A stretch of 64,000 bases of DNA from Lineus longissimus (GCF_910592395.1 NC_088321.1:4338001-4402000), one strand, 5' to 3'. Shown: positions 22,307 to 34,440, counted from the stretch's first letter. The notes: a model not told the origin generated them from the sequence alone. A program made the numbers and translations.

Positions 22307-23230
22307 CTGTAATAAATATCATAAAAGTCACGTGAAGTAAAAAAAAATCAAAGCAGCAGCATATTTTAAAATTTCGCCATGCGTCAAATATTCATGAACG
22401 GAATTCATCACTCAATTGGTCAATCAAAACAAAATTTCCAAAGAAAAAAAAATGCAAATCATTTAAAAGGGTTTCAAAATCGATGCGTGCTGGACTGAAT
22501 ACGTCATGTAAGTCTTGTCAAGACGGCAAAGGCGGAGGAAAAAGGAAGTCAATGCTAGTGCCAGTGCTATTTTCTTTTTCTCTCTGTCTTTATACAGTTT
22601 GGAGGTAGTTTCCCAGAGACAGGGACAACTTTCCCACGCATTTATCAGTTTATCTGTTCTTTCTTGGGTTCAGAGACAAGACCACTAATGAATATTCATA
22701 GGTTGGAGGGTCGAGGCCTATCAATTAGACGAGTGCATGTTTTTAACTCTCAAGTACATAGTTGGAGAGGTATTGAAAAAATATTTGCTGTGGCAAGTCT
22801 ACAGGTATAAAGAAATTATTTGATGAAAAAATCAATTTCGAATTTTGCTAATTGGGTAATAGGGGGCGTGTTTTGAGTTTTTTCTGCCAGTTGGCTGAAA
22901 AGAGTGGAAATATCAAAGTCTGTCTAATTTGTCGATTATCAAACAATTTCCGTGGTCAATCACCAGTTTATTTTTCACCATTTACTTGCCCGACTGTCCG
23001 GAATAACATAATCTAAATTTCAGATTCACAACCGAACGCAGAATTTGATGCGTCGCGGTCAAACATTGACAATTTAACTGCTAAAAGGCTTAAAAAATCA
23101 ATTGTGGTCTTGCCTCTTCAAAACCCTTCCTGTTCTTCCTGATCCATCTCAAAGGAGGCTGCCATTTTGTCTATCTAGGGCTTGTCACATGACTTCAGGT
23201 AGATCACATGATCAATTAGATGTTGTAAGA
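22307..23230. other. Non-coding, nothing recognised
   Basis: AT-rich sequence upstream of the glycine-loop exon. It may hold the 5' exons or promoter of kinase copy A, but I cannot point to one. Confidence 0.35.
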
Positions 23231-23236
23231 ATGTTG

Positions 23237-23425
23237 GAAAACTGGTTTTGCTCTGTGCACACTTCCCACTTCCCACTTCCCACTTTGGAGAAATGTTGTA
23301 AAAATGTTGCTAGTGTACACAGGCCTACACTAGTAAATTATTAGCAACATTTTTACAACATTTCCAGTTGCAACAAATGTTGCAAAAATGTTGCGTAGAG
23401 TGTACAGAGCAAAACGCGTCTTACA
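23237..23425. repeat. Inverted repeat with GTTGTAAAAATGTTGC arms
   Basis: GGTTTTGCTCTGTGCACACT on the left is answered by AGTGTACAGAGCAAAACGCG on the right. The inner arms carry AATGTTGTAAAAATGTTGCTA and its complement. A triplet of CACTTCC lies in the left arm. It resembles a small nonautonomous DNA transposon; further GTTGTAAAATTGTTG repeats follow to 23490. Confidence 0.6.
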
Positions 23426-23497
23426 ACATGTTGTAAAATTGTTGTAAAATTGTTGCAAATTAAATACAATCAATGCAATTCTTTGTTGCATGTTGTA

Positions 23498-25365
23498 ACA
23501 AGAGGGCCAAGGGCCTGGCGCTCAGCTGAGTAAGCAGATACAATTCATAGTTTAGCAGTTTTACTGATACTTTTAGATAGATTTGGCAAGGACTATATAG
23601 TTACAATAACCATGGATGCTTCAATTTGTCAACTGTGAAAGATGTAAGTGACATCACATGAAGTAATGCAGTGCGAGTGCGACATTTCCAATAGAGCCAG
23701 GATCTATGTCACAGTGACACACGGACAGGATTGGCTTTCCTTCTGTTATCAAAATTGATGTCCTCATACTAGTATGTCCTGAAAAGGTATTTGGACACTT
23801 ACATGATCAGTGTACCGTTGAGCTTGGGTCTGGTGCAATACCAACTTGAAATGGGGGGTTAGTGGATTTAGCAAAGTGTTTGGGATGCCCTGTATGTGAA
23901 GAAGTAATATAAAGAGGCGCTTAAGAAAATTAACTTTATTGGTAAAAGATTGACCTGACCTGCAGGTGATTGGAATTTAACAAAGGCTGATTGCAATCAT
24001 GGAGTAAATTATATAAGAAATACTGATTTGGCAAAAATTATTACAAGACGTCAAGATGGAAAGTGATTGTACAGTGTTGGCTGTAGCACCTGGTGACTCC
24101 AGGAGGAACATGTGAGTCAGCTGGCGTGTTGCCAAATCTGGACCTACTTTCCGTCAATGCTGAATACGTCGATGAGAGCTCTCGAACTATCATTCCATGC
24201 AAAAAATGGCAATGACAACACCACTAATAACTTCAAATTATTTTCCGGTTATGATAACACAACACGCATCTTCATGATCATGATCTTTCTCAAACTAACT
24301 GATGACCTAATCGCCTTGGACGCACAACCACATATCAATCCGCCCCGGCGATCGACACATCCATTCGATTCGATAACACTCGATACAGTTTGATAAATAA
24401 ACAAAGTTTTCGTGCTTTTAGCTGTCAACATCAATGGCTATAATATACTCCTGCAGAATAGTAGAACTAATAGAACTAATTTCCGAAGTTTCCAATAGTT
24501 TGAACACAAATCAGAACATCACCCATCAGCTGGACTCAGATCTGCATAAATTACGATAAATAATGAGGTCGTCGCTTCAATTTCGCAAAGAAAGTTGACT
24601 CCATTCGAAGGTTGTTTTGACCAAATTCCGTTGAACTCATCGTTATGAGGGCATTTGAACACATTCTCGTTGATCTTTTCTATAAACGTGTGAAGTTTCG
24701 TACCAAAAAAATACATTTCCGTAAAGGCTTAGATAAGAAAATTTGTCACTTACAAAATCATCGCTCCGGTAGAAATAAAAAGGTCACCGCCATTTTCTTA
24801 ATGATAGTACTCCAGGTAACCTCGACCGCGCAGTGGAGGGTCGAGCCGCCTCGTCAATTTACCCCAGACGAGCCGTTCATACAGTGGATGTACTGGCAAT
24901 ACCAGCAGTCCGGTATTCCCTGGTTCGAGGTTTTCATGTCAGTTCGCGGCGGGAAATTTAAAGCGGAATCATCCGGGGTCAAACAACAGTTTTGCTCACT
25001 ACCGCCAACTGGTGATATAAATCGACAGTAATCTATTTTATATCAAAATTTCTGTATAATGAAGACCTTTTCAACTTTATTTCAAGCTTTTATCTGCTGG
25101 AATAGAGCGTCAAAAAATTGTTTTTTCATTTACGCATTTTGCCCCCTGGGGAGCTGAATTTGAGTCGAATCGCCCAAATTTTTTTCCGTAAGCAACATTT
25201 TCTGCGGTGTTTATAAGCAAGACTAGATTTGAAGTGCCTCGGTTGTATGATTACAAAATGCCCAACTTTGTCTACAGATGGCTAGATGGAAGGATGGATG
25301 GAAGGACGGACACCAATCGAATAGCTATTTGACTAGCTCCGCTGACTTTGTCAGCTGAGCTAAAA
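23498..25365 (+). mobile_element. 1.9-kb nonautonomous element, copy 2
   Basis: This copy has the same ends and order as 7129-9034, differing by scattered substitutions, a 16-bp indel (duplicated GGTAAAAGATT in copy 1) and a shorter GGATGGAAGGA run near the right end. High similarity implies recent spread. It is inserted near the inverted-repeat and Harbinger-fragment sequences on either side. No transposase is present. Confidence 0.75.
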
Positions 25366-25369
25366 ATGC

Positions 25370-25743
25370 TGCAAACTCTTCAGCCAATCAGAAATAGGAT
25401 TTGCGTCATGTGATATGCTTAAGGTCATGTGACTTGAACATGCGGCTGGTATAGCAACTCTCAAGTGAGTGTCTTGCTTCGTAATTGGTGGTGAAACCTT
25501 TTCAAGAAGTTCTTCGAATGCAGTTTCATCCATTCGCATGAAGTTTTTGTATGATGGCTTGTCAGTCAGCCGCAACTCCTTTAACAGGCAGTGATATGCC
25601 CCATGATCCACCCTCATTCTGATCCAGGGCCTGGTCCATACTCTCTTTGGTTTTTTTCGCCGCCTCTTCCGCCTCTCAACAATGACAGCTAAAATTGCTG
25701 CAGAAGCACTCAAAACACATCTTCTCTCCTTGGAATCATCCAT
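25370..25743 (-). pseudogene. PIF/Harbinger transposase N-terminal fragment
   Basis: From ATG at 25743 the frame reads a basic run (RRKRRRKKPKRVWTRPW), then HGAYHCLLKELRLTDKPSY, NFMRMDETAFEELLEKVSP and TKQDTHLRVAIPA. This is the N-terminal region before the DDE domain in a Harbinger subfamily that differs from the other three in this window. Homology is lost after about residue 100 and the frame runs on through unrelated sequence into the neighbouring element. The DDE domain is missing. Confidence 0.7.
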
Positions 25744-25799
25744 TTTCCCTCCAAAATACCTGATTTCCCTTTGTTTCCGCTAAAAAGTTTCCAACAATT

Positions 25800-26120
25800 T
25801 ACCAACATGTTATGAAAATGAATAATATTACTTCAATTGTTATAGAAAATTGCACGCATACTGGTTAAGGAAAAATCAATCTCTGCCTCTTTACAGAACA
25901 TACACCATCCTTCCTCAACTCAAAATACTTCAGTACACCATGACAGAACCGCTGCAGTGACATCTCAAAAGGGAATGATATAATAATGATCCCTGCTTAT
26001 ACCCGTTTTTGAGTCTTCCTGACTTCAGTCGCTTTGTCTATAATATGTCATTAGGATTGTGCTTGTTACTCTTACCGTGTGAGACGACCGAATAAGTTTC
26101 AACATGAGAGTGTAACTTAC
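25800..26120 (-). other. Sequence downstream of kinase copy B C-lobe exon
   Basis: The copy B C-lobe exon ends at a consensus donor, so at least one more exon should follow here or between 22.3 and 25.8 kb. I cannot identify it. Confidence 0.3.
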
Positions 26121-26335
26121 GCAACTTATCTTTGAGAAGGTCCTCGGCAGATGGTCGATCTTTAGGGATCACAATGAAGGTCTTCATGAGGAAATCTTTC
26201 ACATCACCAGGAACATTTTCAGCAACGGGAGGAGCCTCACCATTTCCAATCCTAAATATCAGATTTTGTGCATTTCTAGACTCACTCCATGGACGAGTTC
26301 CCTTGGCCATTTCCAACACAACACAGCCAACGCTC
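26121..26335 (-). CDS. Kinase copy B, C-lobe exon
   Basis: This 215-bp exon encodes SVGCVVLEMAKGTRPWSES, NAQNLIFRIGNGEAPPVAEN, VPGDVKDFLMKTF and DRPSAEDLLKDKL. The first base completes the Trp of DIW from the activation-segment exon. These are kinase subdomains IX to XI, with the conserved Arg in DRPSA. The acceptor is CTATCCACAG and the donor is TTGC/GTAAGT. GTRPW and the DRPSAEDLL pattern fit MAP3K-type kinases. I assign it to copy B because it lies between the copy B activation exon (43.4 kb) and the copy A glycine-loop exon (22.2 kb) in minus-strand order. Confidence 0.88.
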
Positions 26336-26466
26336 CTGTGGATAGGATACACACTTGATTCAGCATCGGGTGAATTTAAAACACCATACATAAAATTTAC
26401 AAGGCGATCATGTTGCTGCCGTGTGGCTATGGCAGTGTTGTTTCATTGACACTTGTCTATGAGGAA

Positions 26467-27425
26467 GATCAGTGGCGTAGTGGTTAGAGCACCGGGCTCA
26501 TAATCAGGAGATCGTGGGTCAACCTCGTTTACCCGGGGGTCATTTCGTGCTCCTATAGTCACTTGCACTGCCCCTGGTATCATGTTGAGTTAAAACATAT
26601 TTGATTGGTCAACGAATAACGTTTGACATGCAAATAAGATGTAAATTATGATTTGACACTTGGCATATTCATGGCATATTGAATCATTGAAAAGGGCGAC
26701 TTATCAGTCTACATAACCATTTACCCTAATGCGATAACAAATCAATTGACGGCATAATAGAACTTCATACGGATAATATGACCTAATGCTGATATAAAAA
26801 ATCAATTTCCTCTACAAGAAAATTGCGTCATTTAGACGGGCCATGCGGGAACTCAGAGCAAAAAGAACCGTAGAAGCACGTGTCACAAATGCCAATCGGG
26901 CGAGCACTGTGAAAATATTATTTCGAAATCCCTTTTGATAATTTATTTTTATATCTAAGTATAAGGCTTCTTTATCTGTATTCAGCTTGAGGTAATTGCT
27001 TAATTTTACAACTATTTGGTCAGCTGCAAACAGTTTTGGTCATGATGAAACAGTGCTGACACGTAGTGCCCGAATAGACGGATCAGAGGTCAGACATGCT
27101 ACGTCACCCACAGATTCTGGCGGTGACGCGGCATGTGTCGTATAGGTGTATTCAGGGGATACGGTGTAGCCCTTTTGAATGCAAATCAATTAGACCCTGG
27201 ATGTAGAGGTTAGTCGTGGGTTCGATTCTCGGAGGGGTCACCGCTATTTCGTCTTTGTGTCCTTGAGCAAGGCATTTTAAACTACTTGCTTCTCTCCACC
27301 CTGGAGTAAATGGGTACCTAGCTTGCAGAGATGGCAAACTATGAATGTTAGTCCTGAGCGCTGTAAAGCTGCAGCTCAGACCTGTGATACTCTCACAGAG
27401 TAGAGCTTGAATCATGAATGTGAAC
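26467..27425 (+). mobile_element. tRNA-derived SINE split by a DNA transposon
   Basis: The head at 26467-26519 matches the SINE at 6486, and the body resumes at 27214 (GTGGGTTCGATTCTCGGAGG) to about 27425. The intervening 694 bp is a separate insertion. The SINE tail after GAGCTTGAATCATGAATGT is missing. Confidence 0.8.
26520..27213. mobile_element. hAT-like nonautonomous element with 8-bp target-site duplication
   Basis: It is flanked by TCGTGGGT at 26512-26519 and 27214-27221; the single-copy form is intact in the SINE at 6529. The ends are imperfect inverted repeats: CAACCTCGTTTACCCGGGGG against the reversed right end CTAACCTCTACATCCAGGGT. The 8-bp duplication fits hAT or P-like elements. 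No transposase frame is seen in its 694 bp. Confidence 0.7.
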
Positions 27426-27482
27426 CAGCGGACAGTCATGACAGTGCCCACATGTATAACCATAGCGGGGGCTTGTGGTATC

Positions 27483-27507
27483 AGCTCACCTCTCTGAGAG
27501 GTGAGCT
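27483..27507. repeat. 25-bp perfect palindrome
   Basis: AGCTCACCTCTC and GAGAGGTGAGCT flank a single central base. The AGCTCACC core matches the ends of the element at 29537, so it may be a relic of that family. Confidence 0.6.
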
Positions 27508-27832
27508 AAGAATAGCAAAATTTCGTTTGAACCAGGGGGTGGGTGAGCTTTTGCTATGGCGAAGTGTCTTTTGTCTTTTGGCGGGGCACATTTCGTAAAC
27601 ACTGGGTCTCTATTAACTTGAACATTGGTAAATTTATCAATTAACCGTTTTGCAGAGGGAATTGTCCTAGAATCTTTACATTCATCATGATCTTGATAGC
27701 CGTGTTTTGTCTATTGAAATATATATACCTATTTCTAAGGCCTATGCAATGCCTATGCAACAAATAAAGTTAAAGTTATGAATAGAAAAAGAGAGAATTC
27801 AAATGATATTCAAAAAAAATGGTGTACCTTTT

Positions 27833-27960
27833 TAACCTATTTATGCCATTACCTATTTTCCCAGTACCATTTTTTTGGTACCTTTACTTCCGGTACTTTT
27901 ATTTCCTGTAACTTTTTTCCGTACCTTTTTTCCTCTACCTTTTTTCCTGTACCTCTATCA
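27833..27960. repeat. Degenerate TTTTNCYGTACCTTT repeat
   Basis: At least seven T-rich units ending in GTACC or CTACC occur in a row. This is simple sequence with no coding meaning. Confidence 0.6.
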
Positions 27961-28624
27961 GTGTGCGTAAGTGTTTTGCTTGGAATTATGATGCTGTAGA
28001 AATGTGTAAGTACTGTAAATAGTTATGAGCTCAGTTTATCATTAAAACTTATTGATTAGATTTGAAGTCTAAGCCCCCTGTTTCTTAGTTCCTTGGTCCA
28101 TTAGAATAAGATTGGTGTCAGATCAGTGGTGACATCGTACTTGACGAACTAGTTAATTTCGTCGATATTTGGATGCCCAGGGTTGTGGCATTTATTGTCT
28201 TTGTTTCTTTAATGGTGACGCCTTACCGCTCGACCCGGTTTTACGCTACAGTAGAAATAAGCGTAATTTATAGCCTAAATTAGCCGTAGGGCTACAAAAC
28301 CTCATCTACTTATTCAGAGAGCTACATCAATACAAACATATCAACAGAAGTGTTGCTATCATCGAGAAATAACAATGAGTAAACCCACATCGAGTACCAC
28401 AGAAAAGGAAATATTCGCTGTTGAATCTGCCTGGGCTTTCAATTTTTTGCTGTCGTCTGCTAGCGCTTGGCAACCATAATGACAGGTCCTTACTGACACT
28501 GTCCGAATCCCCACACCCGCGGTGGTCAACGTACACTATTAATTCAGTGCGTAGCAATGGTCTATCGCTTTTCTTGAGCAGACGAAAATTTGGTACAAAC
28601 TCTGCACAATCCACTCCGTTTTGC

Positions 28625-29488
28625 TATGGGCGGTTATTGCCGCAAATAAAGACAAACCAAAGCAAAGACACTTGTGTAGCATTAAGGACACGTAGATTGA
28701 TACTCCTATGTGTGCCACATCAAAGACATCTGGAATGCATGTTTTGTTTTTGTTTGATACAGCATAGATAAAACTAGACCGCAGCCTCTCTGGGATGGAC
28801 AGTTGTTTTCATGAGCCATACACAGCACAGATCTAGATAAGACATGACCGCAATATACCTCTCTGGACCATACACCACGTTAAAGATAACGTTGCGAAGT
28901 CAACAGGCGGCGCCACTGTAGATTGCTGGCGGCTGGATGCTGTTAGATCTATAAAGTTTATCTTCAACGACAAAACAACGCACTTATTTTTATTGTTGTA
29001 AGCAACGTGTTTTACATGAAAATGGAAATGAACCTGATGAATTTGTTTATAAATTGTAAAAGCGAATAGGGCATAAGGCTATTTTGGAATCTGATAGTGA
29101 TGATATAACTGGGCTTTAGGCTTAGTCATATAGATTTGGGATTGTCGCTTATATCAACAAAAATCTGAAGTTGTCGATGTCGTTTTTACTTTTCCCAAGA
29201 CGGTGGTGCCGTCTGTTGACTTCGCATCGTTATCTTTGACGTGGTGTATGGTCCAGAGAGGTATTGCGGTCATGTCTTATCTGTGCTGTGTATGGCTCAT
29301 GAAAACAACTGTCCATCCCAGAGAGGTTGCGGTCTAGTTTTATCTATGCTGTATCAAACAAAAACAAAACATGCATTCCAGATGTCTTTGATGTGGCACA
29401 CATAGGAGTATCAATCTACGTGTCCTTAATATGCTACACAAGTGTCTTTGCTTTGGTTTGTCTTTATTTGCGGTAATAACCGCCCATA
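28625..29488. mobile_element. Foldback element with about 290-bp terminal inverted repeats
   Basis: The left arm 28625-28915 starts TATGGGCGGTTATTGCCGCA. The right arm 29198-29488 is its reverse complement with a few changes and ends GCGGTAATAACCGCCCATA. The central spacer of about 280 bp has no ORF of note. TTTTGC occurs at both flanks (28619-28624 and 29489-29494), giving a 6-bp target-site duplication. The two arms could form a very long hairpin. It is nonautonomous; the superfamily is not assigned. Confidence 0.85.
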
Positions 29489-29536
29489 TTTTGCGCCTTA
29501 GAAACTACCGTAATTGTGAGAATAAGTCCATTTTTG

Positions 29537-30131
29537 GCTCACCTGTGAGCCTTTACAATGACGCAGCGTCGTCGTCCGTCGTCGTCGTTAGACACTAGTG
29601 GCACGTTTCGTAACCGCTAAAGTTACTGAACAAAACTTAGTACACATGTACCCCTTGGTAACTGCTACTCAGAGACCAAATTCTGACCTCATGAAACTCA
29701 CGGTTTGGCCACCAGGGGGCCAAAGGTCAAATTGAAAATCTGCAATAACTTGCTTAATACTGGTTCAAAAATTTTGAAAAAAATATGGTAGGTACTTCTA
29801 CCAAGGACACATTAAATATCCTCCGGGTTTTGGATTTGACCTACTTTTGAAGGTCAGAGAGGTCAAAGTTTGATCGCGGCACCGCCGTTAGTCAATGGTG
29901 GCACGTTTTGTAACCGCTTTAGCCAGAGATCTCAAACTTGGTACAAATGTTCCCCTGGGTGACCCCAACTCAGAATCCGAATCATGGCGTTATACGATTC
30001 ATAGTTTGGCCAAGAGGCGGCCAAATATCAAAAGTGAAAATATGCGATTGCTTGCTTAATACTGGTCTGAAAAATTTGAAAAAAATATGGTAGGTACTTT
30101 TACCAAGAGTACATCATATATACCGTATTCG
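29537..30131 (+). mobile_element. GCTCACCTG-family element, left part with two tandem units
   Basis: The end TTTTGGCTCACCTGTGAGCC contains a hairpin. Two units of about 300 bp follow, each with GTGGCACGTTTYGTAACCGC, TTTGGCCAxxAGGxGGCCAAA and AAAAAAATATGGTAGGTACT. The third unit is broken at 30131 by the inverted 3.3-kb element and seems to resume at 33454 (ACTTTTCAAGGTCAAGGAGG). A GTCGTCGTCCGTCGTCGTCG run lies near the end. Confidence 0.65.
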
Positions 30132-33100
30132 TTTTTAGCTCAGCTGACAAAGTCAGCGAAGCTGGTCATATTACTAAGGGAATGGTGTCCGTCCGTCTTG
30201 CCATCCTTCCATGTCAATTTTGGGCATTTTGTAACCGTAAGACGTGGGCACTTTGTTGGCGCTGCTAAATTAGGAGTAGCCCAAGGGGAACTCAGAAACC
30301 AAAAATCAGCGCGATCCGACCTACATTCGGCGAATGAGGTCATCGGGAAGTTTAAACTTCTTTCCTTTATACCTAGGTCCACAGAGGAAATATTGTTTTC
30401 AAATCTGGCCGAATATTTTTAAATAATTTTTCATTTTGACTTGTTATGGAATTAGTTTAGTTTTCAACGCCAGTTGGCGCTACAGGCACATTTGACAGAT
30501 TTTTTGACGATTTAAAAGCCCGGGTTATGATGTATAGTTGCACAGTTGTATTCTGCGCATTGAATTGGCCAAGGAACCAGGGTATATTTCAGCATACCCA
30601 CTGTGACCGGTTCTAGGACAATTCCCCCCCGGACAATTGCCCCCGGACTATTCCCCCCCAGACAATTCCCCCTGGACGATTCCCCCCCTCCGAGGACGAT
30701 TCCCCCCCAAGGACAACTCCACCCTGGACAATTCCCCCCCCTCCGAGGACAACTCCACCCTGGACAATTCCCCCCCCTCCGAGGACAACTCCCCCTGGAC
30801 AATTCCCCCCGAGGACAACTCCCGCCGGAAAATCCCCCCCAGACAACGTCGGTCACGCAAGATGATGCCAATGATGATGATCAAACTCAAAGAACAGCTT
30901 TATTCAGAATTTAAAAAAAAAATACATGCTACCTGTACATGTATTTTTCACCGAAGTGTCATCAGTTATGAAGCATATATATATTATAACAAAGATAGGG
31001 ACAACAACCCAACCATACCATGGCTTTAATTTTACGTCTTATTCTAATTTCCTTATTAGGTACTTCACATTATATGTATCGGTACGATTCTTATTCTGTG
31101 AGTTATCATACTTCTAAGGCGAAAGTATATGCTTCTTCGATGAAAAATACATGAACAGGTAGCATGTATAGATTTTTTAAAATTCTGAATAAAGTTGTTC
31201 TTTGAGTTTGATGATGACCATCATCATTGGCATCATCTTGCGTGACCGACGTTGTCTGGGGGGGGGGATTTTCCGGGGGGAGTTGTCCTCGGGGGGAATT
31301 ATCCAGGGGGAGTTGTCCTCGGGGGGGGGGGGAATTGTCCAGGGGGAGTTGTCCTCGGGGGGGAGTTGTCCTCGGGGGGGAGTTGTCCTTGGGGGGAATC
31401 GTCCTCGGGGGGGGGATCGTCCAGGGGGAATTGTCTGGGGGAATAGTCAGGGGGGCAATTGTCCGGGGGGGAATTGTCCTGCTCCCACTGTGACCAGATT
31501 GATTTTGCAACAAGTAACCAATTTTCTGCTAAAAAGTAGTCAAGTAGGCGATATTATCACTAGTTCCTTTCAGTGGGTAGTCATAAGGTCTTAAGGGAAT
31601 ACTTTCAGAAATTAGTTCTTGAAAATTTGGCCACAATTCTGTGAAAACGATATCGGAAGTGCACGCTCTGTTCGCGATGTATTTTGAAGTGGAGAATTCC
31701 CACAGTATGTGCAGTGAATCGACATGATTCTGTTTGCATATTAGTTTTTAGTACTACGATTCTTACATGAGTAAAAAGTAGACGTTTTAAGCAACACAAT
31801 AATGTTACTCCCATAAAAATTGATTCAAAATTGACGGAGCTACGGCATTCTGTTCGGCAATTGGCAGCGCTGATAAAATACATTGCATGCTAATACATGC
31901 CAAATGGCACACTTTAAAAAGCGCTCATTGGACAACGTAGGGAATCACCAGTAATGACGTCATCGCTGGTCTAAATCTTCTATATAATAATATTAGAAGG
32001 GGGACGAATAAAGTCACACTTAGAGGCGTTGGATCGCCTTGAAATTTTGCATGAATGGTGGTGACACCTTACCCTGATGCAACGTCTTGGTTTTATTCAA
32101 AAATTTCCTTCAGCGGAGCAGTAATGAGGGATTTTTAATCGGACACTGTCAAGTCTCCTTACCACTCACAGAAGCCAAGCCATTGCTGTTAAGTTATGCT
32201 GGGGCTTAATCAATTACCTGCACTCCCTGTGGGGTGAATAACATTACCTTTTGAACAGCTGGCTATAGGGGGATGATTGGAACAGCCGGTATACCTGCTG
32301 ACCTGCTGAACCCAGGTTGATGTTATTTTCAATCCACGATTGCAGGTCACCTGATTTTCGGTGACCATGGTCTTTTTATATGCTCACCACGGCTTTCAAT
32401 ACTTGATGTATCTGAAGAGGCGTGCGGAACCTGACATGGCCTTACCAAGGAGCTGCTCACGGCGCAGAACTTCTAGCTTGCCTGTCGACTAAGTGCCTTT
32501 TTGGCCGAGACATTGCTACATGTAGGAGGAGCACGCATTTTAAAGTTATAGTAGTGATAGTACAGTTGGTTCGAGCCATTTGGAAGCCGACGTGTGAAGG
32601 CCTATCTGGGTTCTCCTTCTTCTCCGTATAAAAAGGGGAATATTGCTGACTAAGGAACGAGGCATATTGACATTGCCTCATCATCTCTATCGGACCAATT
32701 GATATACTTTTATATGCACGCATACATCACGCCATTGCAGCGTCCGAGTCTGTGGAAAATTCGTTTGATTAATTTGTCTCTTCGATATTGCTCCTTTATT
32801 GCATTAGATTTTCATCGCAATTCAATCTATTCAAGATATAGCCAATTTGAACCTGTCTGCGCCAAGGATAGATTGGTTCCCGATCGACTCACTAGGGATA
32901 CGCAGTAGAGCACAATGTCATGAAAAACGACCCTTTGTATTGTAAATTCCAATCACTTGCAGGACAGGTCAATTTCTCTCAATAAAATTTTTTTTTTTTT
33001 GACTCCTGTAATCTCTACCTTATTAAAAAAACAAACAGTGGTGTTAGTCCCAAACTGGTCATTTCTATTTATTTTGAACTCTGTTAAATCAGGATACCTC

Positions 33101-33453
33101 TCAATTACAGACAGCATTTTGTATCCTTGTGCTGTACAACCCAGCCTGGACATACCACCGTTGTCCATGGAGAAGTCTCATCCTCTCTGACACTTCTTTT
33201 CTGTAAAGCTACCGATACAACATACTGAACTAGGGATATCTTCCGTTGCCTCCTGTAATATTTACATACCATGGCTGATTAGTTCAATCATATTTCATCC
33301 AGCTGGCAGCTCTGCATTGGAAATTTTAGTGGTATAACGTGTTCTCTTGACCTTCAAACAGTAGTATAAAGCCGATATTTACTACTTTACACCCTCCGTC
33401 CTAGGTTATTAGGTCATCCAGCTGAGCGCCAGGCCCTTGGGCCTCTTGTTCGA
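30132..33453 (-). mobile_element. AGCTCAGCTG / GGCCCAAGGGCC family element, copy 3, inverted
   Basis: It begins TTTTTAGCTCAGCTGACAAA and ends CAGGCCCTTGGGCCTCTTGT, the reverse of the ends of the elements at 7129 and 23498. The interior is mostly different and includes the foldback element at 30609-31483. Nothing coding is recognised from 31500 to 33450. TTCG occurs on both flanks and may be part of the target site. Confidence 0.6.
30609..31483. mobile_element. Foldback element with G/C-rich minisatellite arms and 12-bp target duplication
   Basis: CCCACTGTGACC flanks both sides (30597-30608 and 31484-31495). The arms (about 30609-30960 and 31130-31483) are inverted copies. Their outer parts are about a dozen degenerate units of GGACAATTCCCCCC or its complement. 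Their inner parts share ACGTCGGTCACGCAAGATGA and a coding-free stretch ending near ATACATG. The loop is about 170 bp. Frames of 77-135 codons on both strands are translations of the repeat. Confidence 0.85.
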
Positions 33454-34440
33454 TATACTTTTCAAGGTCAAGGAGGACAAAGTGTCCCGATGGCACCACT
33501 GATAGACAAAAGCAATTCCACAGTCACTTAGGGTCATGGAAGATGATTCAAGCCTGTGGTTAGCCATAGACCAGCATTGTTACCTAATACCACTTATGCT
33601 TTGAGGAACATGGATTGTCACTGAAAAGAATCTTGCCAATAACAGGTTGAAAGAAAAATGATTCAATGATTCAATGATTTCTGCAATAACTAACCATGAA
33701 GAAATGAAAATAATTTTCTTGTTCCAAGGAAAATGATTATACAATAACCCCTTCTACACATAGGTCAAAAGAATTCAGGATTTTTTCCATGTTTTCCTTG
33801 TTTTTATGCACCTACATCTATTGTTCTTGACCATTAATCAACAGAAATATCTTACTTTGATGTGACTGAAATTTAATTCCTGTTATACTTGTTCAGTCCC
33901 ACATGTGAGCACATGGTCCATGGACCATTTCATTAAGTGTTCCACCTACACAACGTTCTTGCGTAATTTGAAATAGGCGAATTATTACCTCATAGCCGCG
34001 ATTCCCTTGGTGAAACATGTAACTGTCCGCTAAAAATCATCCCTGCAATCGAAGTTCGATAATATCTGACCGTGGACTATTCGAAGGACCACGCTATATA
34101 CTGTCTTCTCCCACTTAACTGCGCGCGGCTGAATCGTAAAATGACTAAGTCAAAATGAATAGGCCGATTTTACTGGTGGCAGGCGAACATTAGAAAGAAC
34201 AGCCACAGCTGATAATTGACTCCCTTTTCGTGGGCAATGCCAATGCCTTCTGCGTAAGTGGATAAAAGACATGAACATTGACATGGGGTAGTCCTGTACT
34301 GAATGAATGAATACAATACAACTGGCGTCCTCATTTTATGCCTATAGTCTTGGTTGACCAGAAATTTCTAATCTAGGGTCTATGATAAAGCCAGCTTCAT
34401 GGGTATGCAGAATATCCCAATAAAGCAGTATTGTTTTCAA
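31500..34440. other. Interior and right flank of copy 3 element; no gene seen
   Basis: The sequence to 33453 belongs to the inverted element. From 33454 a stretch related to the GCTCACCTG family continues for perhaps 100 bp, then AT-rich unique sequence. A T16 run lies at 32987. No exon or RNA gene is recognised. Confidence 0.4.

Noticed and set aside
28327-28771. Overlapping 95- and 116-codon ORFs on opposite strands
   Set aside because: Neither resembles a known protein, and the plus-strand ORF runs into the foldback element arm.
30603-31594. Pro/Asn/Ser- and Gly-rich ORFs on both strands
   Set aside because: All are translations of GGACAATTCCCC repeats in every frame of a foldback element.
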